The translations under genes and the position numbers were made by a program. Below the pieces are notes generated by a model that made no database searches, was not told the DNA's origin, and saw nothing but the letters and a program-made list of their open reading frames with translations. From Lachnospiraceae bacterium (GTDB lineage: Bacteria; Bacillota; Clostridia; Lachnospirales; Lachnospiraceae), in assembly GCA_021200995.1 (NCBI GenBank), contig JAJQFS010000071.1, positions 1-54,736 of the forward strand: DNA of 54,736 nt, in the 5' to 3' direction. Below, piece by piece: positions 8,669-16,720 of this stretch. Every line of letters begins with the position of its first letter. Position 1 is the stretch's first letter.

Positions 8669-9586
8669 CTATTGATAATGCACTCTCTTCTGCAGCACCG
8701 CGAAATAGAAGATCGAAATGCCGCCCACGATCACCATCAGCGCCACACCCATCGCGGATGCGTACCCGACACGGTAGCTGACAAAGCCCTGTTTATAGAG
8801 CTCATAGACAATGGTGTCCGTCGCGTTTCCGGGACCGCCGCTGGTCATGATAGAGACGCTGTCGAAGGTCTTGAACGCGGCGATAATGCCCATCAACAGC
8901 AGGTAAAATAACGTCGGGGAGAGCATTGGCAGCGTCGCCTTAAAGAAGGTGGTCACAGGGTTCGACCGGTCTAAAGCCGCCGCTTCGTACAGATAGCCGG
9001 GAATGCCCTGCGGCGCCGCCACAATGATCAACACGTAATAGCCCAGGCTCTTCCACACATTGACTAACGCCAGAGAAAACAGTGCTGTATCAGAACCGCC
9101 CAGCCAGTTGACAGCCTCAATTCCAAAGAGACTCAGCACATAATTGAACAGACCCTTGTCATAATTCATCATCCACATCCAGATAAAGGAAATGGACACC
9201 AGTGAAATAATGTAGGGCAGGAACATAATGTTCTGCAAAATCTTGTTGAGACGGGTGCTCTTTTGAATAAAGACCGCGATCAGTGTTCCCAGAATCATGG
9301 ATGCCGGCACATACATCAGCACATAGATGACCGTGTTGCCGAGCGCCTGCCAGAAGGTTTTATCAGAGAACATTTTCGTATAATTCTGCAGACCCACGAA
9401 TTTCATTTCCGAGATCATATTCCAGTTAAAAAAGCTGACGTAGATCATGTAAAAGAGCGGATAAATGACGAAGACCGCGAAAATGATCATCGCCGGCGCG
9501 ACCATAATGTACGGCAGCGCCTTATTCCATATCACCAGACCCGGCCTCTCTTTCATGGCCGGCTGGTCCTTCACTTTTTTTGTCAT
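8669..9586 (-). CDS. ugpA: carbohydrate ABC transporter permease, MalF/UgpA type
   Basis: 305 residues from the ATG at 9586, chosen because GGAG lies 6 bases upstream; an in-frame ATG at 9598 is possible. Six membrane helices and the EAA loop (YEAAALDRSNPVTTFFKATL) are visible. It pairs with UgpE to form the transmembrane channel of a CUT1-type importer. It lies between the ATPase gene (stop 78 bases upstream) and ugpE. Intact. Confidence 0.85.
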   Translation of the reverse strand: MTKKVKDQPAMKERPGLVIWNKALPYIMVAPAMIIFAVFVIYPLFYMIYVSFFNWNMISEMKFVGLQNYTKMFSDKTFWQALGNTVIYVLMYVPASMILGTLIAVFIQKSTRLNKILQNIMFLPYIISLVSISFIWMWMMNYDKGLFNYVLSLFGIEAVNWLGGSDTALFSLALVNVWKSLGYYVLIIVAAPQGIPGYLYEAAALDRSNPVTTFFKATLPMLSPTLFYLLLMGIIAAFKTFDSVSIMTSGGPGNATDTIVYELYKQGFVSYRVGYASAMGVALMVIVGGISIFYFAVLQKRVHYQ

Positions 9587-9664
9587 GTTAATCTCCATTC
9601 CACCGCTTTCAGTTGGCGGCACAAATATTGATAAAAGGCTGTTTTCTTTCACATTTTGATCCTG

Positions 9665-10696
9665 TCACCCGGCGTTGCGGATGCGGTTTTTATTTTTATC
9701 AAAGAAACACAGATCCTTTTTCGGAATCCAGACGTTCACCAGGCCGCTGTAGCGCTTCATGGCCTCGTAATTTTTCGCGTGCAGAACGCCGTAAGGTGTG
9801 CGAAGCTTATAGTGAATCTCACTGCCTAACATTTCACGCGTCATGATCGTGCCCTGGAAGCAGGAAGCTTCTCCCTCCGGCTTTTCAAAGAGGACATCGT
9901 GCGGTCTGCAGCCCACATAAGCCACTCCCGGCATATCCTCCCACTCGTTGGACATGCTGGCCGTTTCAAAAATATTCATGGGCGGGTTGCCGATAAAGCG
10001 TGCCGTGAAGACATTGTCCGGATTTAAGTAAATGTCCTCCGGGGTGCCCTGCTGCATGATATTGCCCTCATCCATCAGAATGATGTGCGTACCCATGGAA
10101 GTCGCCTCGCTCTGGTCATGCGTGACATAGACGAAGGTGGCACCCAGCCTCTGGTGCAGCTCGATTAACTCTGTGCGCAGCTGTCCGCGCAGCTTTGCGT
10201 CCAGGTTGGAGAGCGGTTCGTCCATCAGAAAGACCTGCGGATTTTTGACCATGGCTCTGGCAAGCGCCACACGCTGGCGCTGTCCGCCGGAGAGTGCGCT
10301 CGGTTTGCGGTCCATATAAGGGGTTAAGCCCGTGGTCTCTCCGATTTCCCTGATACGTTTCTCTCTTTCTTCCTTCGGCACCTTCGCGTTTTTTAAGCCA
10401 AACTCAATATTGCCCCGCACGGTCATCGTGGGATAAATCGCGTAATTCTGGAACACCATGGCGATATCACGGTCGCCGGGCGGCACATTCTTCATATCCT
10501 TTCCGTTGATGGTGAGCGTTCCGCCGCTGACCTCCTCTAACCCGGCGATCATACGCAGGGTCGTGGATTTACCGCAGCCTGAAGGTCCTAACAGCACGGT
10601 AAAACTGCCCTCCTCGATCGTCAGGTTCAGATCTTTGATGACCTGGACACCGTTGTCATAGATTTTGTCCACATGTTCCAGTTTGATCTTGTCCAT
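9665..10696 (-). CDS. ugpC: ABC transporter ATPase, UgpC/MsmX/MalK type
   Basis: 343 residues starting MDKIKLEHVDKIYDNG (ATG 10696, AGGAAGG upstream). Walker A GPSGCGKST, signature LSGGQRQR, Walker B VFLMDEPLSNLD and the switch VTHDQSEA are all present. A C-terminal TOBE/regulatory region (GCRPHDVLFE onward) marks it as a CUT1 importer ATPase. It energises the UgpAE permease. Proteins of this type may serve several sugar transporters, so it could stay useful even though the cognate binding protein is broken. It is the first gene of the operon. Confidence 0.88.
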   Translation of the reverse strand: MDKIKLEHVDKIYDNGVQVIKDLNLTIEEGSFTVLLGPSGCGKSTTLRMIAGLEEVSGGTLTINGKDMKNVPPGDRDIAMVFQNYAIYPTMTVRGNIEFGLKNAKVPKEEREKRIREIGETTGLTPYMDRKPSALSGGQRQRVALARAMVKNPQVFLMDEPLSNLDAKLRGQLRTELIELHQRLGATFVYVTHDQSEATSMGTHIILMDEGNIMQQGTPEDIYLNPDNVFTARFIGNPPMNIFETASMSNEWEDMPGVAYVGCRPHDVLFEKPEGEASCFQGTIMTREMLGSEIHYKLRTPYGVLHAKNYEAMKRYSGLVNVWIPKKDLCFFDKNKNRIRNAG

Positions 10697-10809
10697 GTTT
10701 CTTTTTTCCTTCCTTTTCTTTTTCCTGTAAGACGTTCTCATTATAGCCATCCCTTGTGTAAAGCCGCTATCCGGTCGCTGTAAAATCCGGGTGGCGAAAC
10801 GAAGAAGGA

Positions 10810-10870
10810 AGGTAAAACAGGCCATTCTTTTTGTAAAATCAGGTAAAATACAAAAAGCGCCATTCTTTTT
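10810..10870. repeat. two direct repeats upstream of ugpC
   Basis: AGGTAAAA followed by GCCATTCTTTTT occurs twice (10810-10832 and 10841-10870) in the 337-base gap between ugpC and pgsA. Spacing and position suggest tandem regulator sites for the ugp operon, but no clear promoter was assigned here and the regulator is unknown. The rest of the gap holds the pgsA terminator. Confidence 0.35.
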
Positions 10871-10898
10871 CTGCCTGACAAACCTGTTTTTCTGCAAA

Positions 10899-10936
10899 AT
10901 AAAAAACGCCTGACTTTTCTTCAAAGTCAGACGCTT
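10899..10936 (-). terminator. terminator downstream of pgsA
   Basis: On the minus strand GCGTCTGACTTT pairs with AAAGTCAGGCG around a short loop and is followed by TTTTTTATTTT. It separates the regulator/kinase/pgsA unit from the ugp operon. Confidence 0.8.
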
Positions 10937-11033
10937 CGTTCCCAATGCAAAAGCCAAAAGGCTTTCTGGTGCTTTCCTATATTCAGTTTGAGATCCTGGC
11001 AGCCAGCAGATATTTTATACAGACTGTCTCAAT

Positions 11034-11630
11034 TCACTCTTCACTCTTTCCCCTGATCATTTTCACTCTTTCGATGGTATAGAGTGTCACGCTCAGCAGC
11101 ATAAACACCGTGCAAAGACAGATCAGTGTCAGAGACAACCGTTCCGGAATATTGTGCCAGAAGACATGCAGAATCGCTGTGAAATATAAAAGAAATGTCG
11201 TCACCTTGCCGTGCCAGTCGGCGCCCTCCACGCGGCCGGTTTTTTTGATAGCGAGAAGACCCGTCACGCACATGATGATTTCTTTAATCAGCAGGATAAA
11301 AAACGGAATGGCCATCAGCGGGTACTCCACGACCAGGCACAGAAGGATGGCGCCCTGCGTCAGCTTGTCCGCGAGGGGGTCCAACACCTTGCCCACGTTG
11401 CTGACCATGTGAAATTTGCGGGCCACCCACCCGTCCAGCACATCCGTCAGCCCCGACAAAAGCAGGAATACCGCCGTCAGAGGCGTGTTATGAAGCCCGC
11501 TGTAGGACCAGACAAAGCAAGGGATCAGGATCAGCCTGAAAAACGACATGCCGTTCGGGATGGTAAAAATCCTGTCCTCCGGGTTTTCCTTTTTTTCTTC
11601 TATGATAGTTTTGTGATCGTCTGTCATCAT
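11034..11630 (-). CDS. pgsA: CDP-alcohol phosphatidyltransferase (phosphatidylglycerophosphate synthase)
   Basis: 198 residues, multipass. The signature DG-x2-AR-x8-G-x3-D-x3-D is present (DGWVARKF, then GKVLDPLADK). PgsA transfers a phosphatidyl group from CDP-diacylglycerol to sn-glycerol-3-phosphate, the committed step to phosphatidylglycerol and cardiolipin. The charged N-terminal 20 residues precede IPNGMSFFRLILIP, the usual start of the domain. GGAGAG lies upstream. The start is 16 bases after the sensor kinase stop, so it is likely co-transcribed with the two-component system. It could use another alcohol, but PgsA is the best fit. Confidence 0.8.
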   Translation of the reverse strand: MMTDDHKTIIEEKKENPEDRIFTIPNGMSFFRLILIPCFVWSYSGLHNTPLTAVFLLLSGLTDVLDGWVARKFHMVSNVGKVLDPLADKLTQGAILLCLVVEYPLMAIPFFILLIKEIIMCVTGLLAIKKTGRVEGADWHGKVTTFLLYFTAILHVFWHNIPERLSLTLICLCTVFMLLSVTLYTIERVKMIRGKSEE

Positions 11631-11645
11631 TTGTACTCTCCGTTT

Positions 11646-12695
11646 TTATATATTCTCCTCCGGCAGCGGCAGCGTTACCGTAAACTTACAACCGCCCTCT
11701 TTTACGTTTTCCGCCGCGACTGCTCCGCCGCTCATCTCCACCGCCCGTTTCACAAGCGTGAGCCCCAGACCGTTGCCCTCTGATTTATGGGAATTGTCCG
11801 CCTGATAAAAACGCTCAAAAATCCGCTCCTCCTGGCCGGGCGGGATGCCCTGCCCGTTATCCCGGATTGTGAAAATGATGTTTTCCTCGTCCTTTCTCAG
11901 GCGAATCTCAATGAAGCCGTCCTGCGGGGCAAATTTCACCGCGTTCCCGATCAGGTTCAGCCACACATGCTGCATGAGCTTTTCATCGGCCATACAATAT
12001 ATCGACTCCATCTCCACGTCGAACTCGATGTTTTTTGGTTCCCACTGCGGTTCCATCTGCACAATCGCCTGACGGATCTGTTCATCCAGACGAAAGCGTG
12101 TTTTTTCCGACGTGATATCCCTGCTTTCCAGCTTGGACAAAAGAAGGATATTGCCCACCAGATCGGAAAGTCTCCTGGTATTCAGGAGAATTTTCTGAAT
12201 ATACTCTTCCTGTTCCTTCGTCTCCTGCGGATCTCCCTGCAGCAGCATGGCGTATCCCTCAATGGCGTTGATCGGCGTCTTGAATTCGTGGGAAACATTG
12301 GAAATAAACTCGTTCTGCATCTCCTCCGCGGCCGTGATAGCGCCGGTCATGGTATTAAAGCTGTCGTAGCTGTCCGTGATTTCCGTCACCGGATTTTTTT
12401 CATCCGTAAGCTTGACCTCGTGCTTCCCGTCCGCCACCTCTTTCATAGCCTGACTGAGGCGAGTAATCGGCGCCAGGAAAAATTTGCTCGTCACCGCGGT
12501 GATGCCGGTTCCCAGGATAATGCTCAGGATGGGAATAGCGACGGCGATCGGCATCGTCATGGAGAACCCGAATATCCAGTCTAAGAGGTAGGCGCCGATA
12601 TTCGCCACAAATACAGTCACTACCATGATAATCAGGGTGATTACAGTAAAATAATTGCGAAGGCTGAATACACGCCTCTTTGTCTTTTTCTTCAT
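11646..12695 (-). CDS. membrane sensor histidine kinase
   Basis: 349 residues: two membrane helices (about 16-40 and 46-70) with almost no extracellular loop, a HAMP-like linker, HisKA with phospho-acceptor His136 (NVSHEFKTPINAIEG), and a HATPase domain (N box NLIGNAVKFAP, G1 DNGQGIPP, G2 GNGLGL). The very short loop suggests sensing within or at the membrane. The start lies one base after the stop of the response regulator gene, so they form a pair. Signal unknown; envelope stress is one possibility given the downstream pgsA. Confidence 0.88.
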   Translation of the reverse strand: MKKKTKRRVFSLRNYFTVITLIIMVVTVFVANIGAYLLDWIFGFSMTMPIAVAIPILSIILGTGITAVTSKFFLAPITRLSQAMKEVADGKHEVKLTDEKNPVTEITDSYDSFNTMTGAITAAEEMQNEFISNVSHEFKTPINAIEGYAMLLQGDPQETKEQEEYIQKILLNTRRLSDLVGNILLLSKLESRDITSEKTRFRLDEQIRQAIVQMEPQWEPKNIEFDVEMESIYCMADEKLMQHVWLNLIGNAVKFAPQDGFIEIRLRKDEENIIFTIRDNGQGIPPGQEERIFERFYQADNSHKSEGNGLGLTLVKRAVEMSGGAVAAENVKEGGCKFTVTLPLPEENI

Positions 12696-12696
12696 G

Positions 12697-13371
12697 TCAC
12701 GTTTTTTTCACCACTTTATAGCCCACGCCGCGCATAGTCACAATCTGAAAGTCCGGATTGTCCCGGAAGCGGTCGCGCAGTCGGCCGATGTGCACATCCA
12801 CAGTATGGGGCGTCGTCTCGGTATCATATCCCCAGATATCATCCATGAGCTGCTGCCTGGTAAAAATGCGGCCCGGATAGGAGCTCATTTTATATAGAAG
12901 CAAAAATTCCTTCTGGGGCAAAACCATGCTCTCCCCATCCCAGGAAACGGTCATGGAATCGTAATCCATTACAGTCCCGCCGATCACCTGTCTGCGCTCG
13001 CTGATCATCTGCGCGCGCCGCAGTAAGGCACCCACCCGCAGCACCATTTCATTGACATTGACGGGCTTGACCATGTAGTCATCCGTGCCGGAGAGAAAGC
13101 CCAGACGCATATCGTCAAAAGCATCCTTGGCGGTAATCATGAGCACCGGCGTCTGATCTCCAGCCTCCCGCAGGGAGCGGACAAACTCGTAGCCGTCCAT
13201 GACGGGCATCATAATATCAGAAATGATGAGGTCGATATATTCATGGTCCAGAGCCTCCAGGGCTTTTTCTCCGTCGGGAACGCCGATGACGGAGTAGCCG
13301 TTTTTGGTCAGGACTTTTTCAAACAGCTGTCTGAGTTCGCTGTCATCTTCCGCGATCAGGATTTTGAACAT
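12697..13371 (-). CDS. OmpR/PhoB-family response regulator
   Basis: 224 residues. The receiver domain has the acidic pocket D9/D10, phospho-acceptor D52 (IISDIMMPVMDG), a conserved Thr (MITAKD) and Lys (MVKPV). A winged-helix DNA-binding domain fills 130-224 (LPQKEFLLLYKM, TTPHTVDVHIGRLRDRF, IVTMRGVGYKVVK). It is the first gene of a regulator-kinase-pgsA unit. Targets are unknown; autoregulation is common in the family. Confidence 0.9.
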   Translation of the reverse strand: MFKILIAEDDSELRQLFEKVLTKNGYSVIGVPDGEKALEALDHEYIDLIISDIMMPVMDGYEFVRSLREAGDQTPVLMITAKDAFDDMRLGFLSGTDDYMVKPVNVNEMVLRVGALLRRAQMISERRQVIGGTVMDYDSMTVSWDGESMVLPQKEFLLLYKMSSYPGRIFTRQQLMDDIWGYDTETTPHTVDVHIGRLRDRFRDNPDFQIVTMRGVGYKVVKKT

Positions 13372-13403
13372 AGGGCGGCTCCTTTTTTTTATTGCAAAGG
13401 CAC

Positions 13404-13557
13404 GCAGGAAAACAGATAAACTGCCTCACTCATGCTGTGCAGGACACTCCGATGAGCCTATGAGCGTGACAATCGTGTTCAGCAGAGGCTTCCACGATTG
13501 CCAATAGTCTCATCTCCATTGCACATAAATCGCTCAGCAGTTTATCTGTTCCCCTGC
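13404..13557. repeat. 154-base nested inverted repeat (hairpin element)
   Basis: Outer 21-base arms (13404-13424 and 13537-13557) match at 19 of 21 positions. Inside lie TGTGCA/TGCACA (13436, 13520), GATGAG/CTCATC (13451, 13509) and CAATCGTG/CACGATTG (13470, 13493). The whole 270-base gap between the response regulator and the MATE gene is built around it. It resembles a miniature palindromic element or a long structured RNA; no transposase is present. Confidence 0.65.
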
Positions 13558-13641
13558 TTGGATTTGCTTCAATTTACACGAATATATTATCTCAACTTCA
13601 ACACATGTTCAACCCGATACCGAAAATACTAAATTTTACAG

Positions 13642-15000
13642 CTATTCCAGCTTCCTGTACACGGTAAACCACATGGTAATAAAGCAGGCCAGGCCGCCGA
13701 TCAGGTTGGAGACGGGCTCTGCTAAAAAGACGCCGTCCGTTCCCAGGAAAACCGGGAAGAGAAGCGTCAGCGGTACCACAATCACAACCTTGCGCAGGAT
13801 GGAGAAAAAGACCGCCCTCTTCGCTTTCCCCAGTCCCACAAAGGTGGACTGCCCCATAAACTGCAGGCTCATGAAGACAAAGCCCATGAAATAAATGCGC
13901 GTGGCGCGGATGCCAAGCGTAATGGTCTCAGCGTCAGCAGAGAAAATCCGGATAAAGGCAGCCGGGAAAAGCAGGATCACCGCCCACATGGCAGCGGTAT
14001 AAATCACGCCGGCAATCGACATGAAACGGATGCCCTCCTTCACCCGGTGGGGCTTGCCCGCGCCATAATTGTATCCCAGAACCGGTTGACCGCCGCTGCT
14101 CAAACCGCTGACCGGGAGAGAGGCGATCTCGCGAATGCTGTTGATGATCGTCATGATACCCACATAGACGTCGCCGCCATAGGTCTGCAGAGTCGCGTTG
14201 CACACGATCTGCACCAGACAGTTGGTAAACTGCTGCATGAAGCCGGTGACGCCCAGCCCCAGGATTTCCTTCACCAGACGCGGCTTCAGCTTCATATGCG
14301 CCAGAGTAAGCTTATATTCGTTCTTCTTCCCCAGCAGAAATTTCATGATCCAGACAGCGGACACACCCTGGCTTAACACCGTGGCGATCGCCGCGCCCTG
14401 CACGCCGAGATCCAGGCCAAAGATAAAAATGGGGTCCAGAATCAGATTCAACACAGCGCCGATGACGGTGGTCCACATGGCGGTCTTCGGGAAGCCCAGC
14501 GCGCTGATAAAGCCATTCATCCCCGTGACAATCATGGAAAAAAGTACGCCGTAAAGGTAAATGCGCAGATAACTCTCCGCGTAACCGATGGTGGCGTCGC
14601 TCGCCCCGAATAGGTAAAGCACCGGTACCCGGAACAGATAGCAGAGCAGGAAAATCACTACAGATGACGCCAGTGTCAGTGTAAAAACATTCCCCAGTAT
14701 ATCCTTCGCGCGCTCCTCATCCTTCGCGCCCCTTGAAATCGAAAATAACGGCGTTCCGCCCGTCCCGAAGAGGTTCGCGCAAGCTAAAATAAACGTACTG
14801 AACGGAAAAGTGAGCCCCACGCCCGTCAGCGCGAGACTCCCCACCCCGGGCAGATGCCCGATATAAATCCGGTCCACCACATTATATAAAAGGTGAATCA
14901 GCTGCGCAATTGTCAGCGGCACCGCCTGCGCGGTGATGTTGCGCCAAACCTTTCCCTGTGAAAAATCCTTCTGCTGCTGCGCAGCCGCGTGGTGGTTCAT
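13642..15000 (-). CDS. MATE-family multidrug/metabolite exporter
   Basis: 452 residues with twelve hydrophobic segments, typical length for the MATE family. Characteristic pieces include AQAVPLTIAQLIHLLYNVVD, GHLPGVGSLALTGVG, LGFPKTAMWTTVIGAVLNL and SGLSSGGQPVLGYNYGAG. MATE proteins expel cationic drugs or metabolites in exchange for sodium or protons. The Shine-Dalgarno is weak, and a GC-rich hairpin lies just upstream (15035-15054). A promoter at 15060-15088 faces it. Monocistronic. Confidence 0.88.
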   Translation of the reverse strand: MNHHAAAQQQKDFSQGKVWRNITAQAVPLTIAQLIHLLYNVVDRIYIGHLPGVGSLALTGVGLTFPFSTFILACANLFGTGGTPLFSISRGAKDEERAKDILGNVFTLTLASSVVIFLLCYLFRVPVLYLFGASDATIGYAESYLRIYLYGVLFSMIVTGMNGFISALGFPKTAMWTTVIGAVLNLILDPIFIFGLDLGVQGAAIATVLSQGVSAVWIMKFLLGKKNEYKLTLAHMKLKPRLVKEILGLGVTGFMQQFTNCLVQIVCNATLQTYGGDVYVGIMTIINSIREIASLPVSGLSSGGQPVLGYNYGAGKPHRVKEGIRFMSIAGVIYTAAMWAVILLFPAAFIRIFSADAETITLGIRATRIYFMGFVFMSLQFMGQSTFVGLGKAKRAVFFSILRKVVIVVPLTLLFPVFLGTDGVFLAEPVSNLIGGLACFITMWFTVYRKLE

Positions 15001-15059
15001 GTGCCGGTCATCTTCTTTCGTCAGTCATTTCTCAGGCGGGCGTTCCCGCCGACTGTTCT

Positions 15060-15088
15060 ATCTTAGCACACTGTAAAATAATTGTAAA
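15060..15088 (-). promoter_or_regulatory. promoter of the MATE gene
   Basis: Minus strand: TTTACA (15088-15083), a 17-base spacer, TAAGAT (15065-15060). It lies 60 bases upstream of the ATG. Confidence 0.5.
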
Positions 15089-15162
15089 TAACGCCGTTTT
15101 ACTTCATTTTTACGCCATTTGCCGCAAAAGGCAAAAAAAGAAACAGGGTCTGTTTTTGCTTA

Positions 15163-15191
15163 TTTACATCCATAAATTTATGAATTATAAT
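15163..15191 (+). promoter_or_regulatory. promoter of the Uma2 gene with palindromic spacer
   Basis: TTTACA (15163-15168), a 17-base spacer and a consensus TATAAT (15186-15191). The perfect palindrome CATAAATTTATG (15171-15182) lies in the spacer and is a candidate operator. Confidence 0.6.
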
Positions 15192-15263
15192 ACAGACAAA
15201 CACATGTAGTGCGGCAGACTTAACGCCCATCCCCGCCCCGCCGGACAGAAAGGAAGTGTGAAA

Positions 15264-15812
15264 ATGCCTTTACCAAAAGAACACCTTTATACCATAGATG
15301 ATATATACAATTTGCCTGACGGTAAACGTGCCGAACTGATAGACGGCCAGATTTATGATATGGCGCCGCCCAGCAGAAAACATCAAAGAATTGTTACCGA
15401 ACTGTGTACAGCCATAAATAACCACATTAAAAGAAACGGTGGACACTGTGAAGTGGACATTGCCCCCTTCGCCGTATTTTTGGATAAAGATCAGTACACT
15501 TATGTCGAACCGGATATTTCCGTGATCTGTGACCCTTGCAAGCTGACAGACAGAGGATGTGAGGGTGCTCCCGACTGGATTATCGAAATCGTTTCCCCTG
15601 CTTCCCGGCGCATGGACTACATGATCAAATTATTTAAGTATAAATCCGCCGGTGTCCATGAATACTGGATCGTCGATCCTGCTAAAAACCGTGTCACGGT
15701 GTATGACTTCGCCCACGATGAAACAGAAATATATACTTTCTCGGATACAATCAAGGTTGGGATCTATGAGGATCTGTGTATTGATTTCTCTCAGATTACC
15801 CCGCTTATCTGA
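15264..15812 (+). CDS. Uma2-family (DUF820) PD-(D/E)XK protein
   Basis: 182 residues from the ATG at 15264 (AAGGAAG seven bases upstream; a GTG at 15258 is less likely). Family features: YTIDDIYNLPDGKRAELIDG near the start, then YVEPDISVICDP and DWIIEIVSPAS, which supply the acidic nuclease-fold residues, and KYKSAGVHEYWIVDP. Uma2 proteins have a restriction-endonuclease-like fold and are abundant in cyanobacteria and some Firmicutes; their biological role is unsettled. A second member, fused to a helix-turn-helix, lies at 30631-31449. Followed by a terminator. Confidence 0.85.
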   Translation: MPLPKEHLYTIDDIYNLPDGKRAELIDGQIYDMAPPSRKHQRIVTELCTAINNHIKRNGGHCEVDIAPFAVFLDKDQYTYVEPDISVICDPCKLTDRGCEGAPDWIIEIVSPASRRMDYMIKLFKYKSAGVHEYWIVDPAKNRVTVYDFAHDETEIYTFSDTIKVGIYEDLCIDFSQITPLI

Positions 15813-15824
15813 AGCAAGGTCCAC

Positions 15825-15858
15825 GGAAGCGCATCAACAACGGTGCGCTTCCTTTTCT
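15825..15858 (+). terminator. terminator after the Uma2 gene
   Basis: GGAAGCGCA (15825-15833) pairs with TGCGCTTCC (15844-15852), followed by TTTTCTTT. Confidence 0.75.
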
Positions 15859-15895
15859 TTCTCTTACAAATCATCTTTCAATATCATGGCCTCCT

Positions 15896-16705
15896 TCACA
15901 GCACAAACCTCCGGATCACCTCGGCCACCGCGCTCTCATTACATGTCGCTTTCGTAATATAATCACACTCCGCCTTCATGCTCTCCACCGTGTTGGCCAC
16001 GCCCACGCCCAGACCAGCGGCTTTGATCATGGGCAGGTCATTGTAATTGTCCCCGATGGCAATAGTCTCCGACAGATCCACGTTCAGAAGCTTCGCCAGT
16101 GAAATCAGCCCCTGCCCTTTATTGACGCCGCGGTGATTAAACTCAATATAGCGGTTGGAGGAGTAGGAAACATCGATCTCGCCTGTAATGTCCTGAAGGT
16201 CCTTTTCAATCTGATTCAAATAAGCACGGTCCGTGTTGGTGTAGAGCACCTTCGTGATCTCCTGCCCGCGCAGAAATTCAATATTGTCTGTATTGATCAC
16301 CTGAATTTCCATGCGGTTCGCCAGGTAATCAATCTCGCCCTGAAATAAATTGTACACATAGACCATGTCCCGCGTATAGACGTGAATGCACACGTCATAC
16401 TGTCGTCCGCGGCAATACAGCGCCTGCGCCAGTTCAAAAGGCAGGCCCTCAAAATGCAGCAGGCGGTTGTTCTTATTTTCCGTGATGGCGCCGCCGTTGT
16501 AGGAGATGACATACTCGCCCTCCTGTTGCCAAAGTCCCAGCTCCTGTAAGGTTCCTTGCACGGAATTATAGCCCCTGCCGGTTGCGGGCACAAATTTCAC
16601 GCCCTTTGCTCTGGCCATGGCAACGGCCTCGATATCCTTTCGGTCAATGGTTCTGTCCAGCTTTAAGAGTGTTTCGTCCAAGTCACATGCGATGATTTTG
16701 TACAT
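15896..16705 (-). CDS. Cof-type HAD-IIB phosphatase
   Basis: 269 residues, typical length. Motif I is IACDLDETLLK (D8, D10), motif II PATGRG, and motif IV AIGDNYNDLPMIKAAG with the GVAN continuation; a C2B cap lies between. Family members dephosphorylate sugar phosphates, nucleotides or flavin precursors in the cytosol; substrate is not predictable. The gene begins 15 bases after the stop of the DUF4143 ATPase and may share its promoter. Confidence 0.88.
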   Translation of the reverse strand: MYKIIACDLDETLLKLDRTIDRKDIEAVAMARAKGVKFVPATGRGYNSVQGTLQELGLWQQEGEYVISYNGGAITENKNNRLLHFEGLPFELAQALYCRGRQYDVCIHVYTRDMVYVYNLFQGEIDYLANRMEIQVINTDNIEFLRGQEITKVLYTNTDRAYLNQIEKDLQDITGEIDVSYSSNRYIEFNHRGVNKGQGLISLAKLLNVDLSETIAIGDNYNDLPMIKAAGLGVGVANTVESMKAECDYITKATCNESAVAEVIRRFVL

Positions 16706-16720
16706 AATTGCTTTTCCTCG

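Noticed and set aside
11787-12584. 265-codon + strand ORF opposite the sensor kinase
   Set aside because: Antisense shadow; the kinase motifs on the minus strand explain the open frame.
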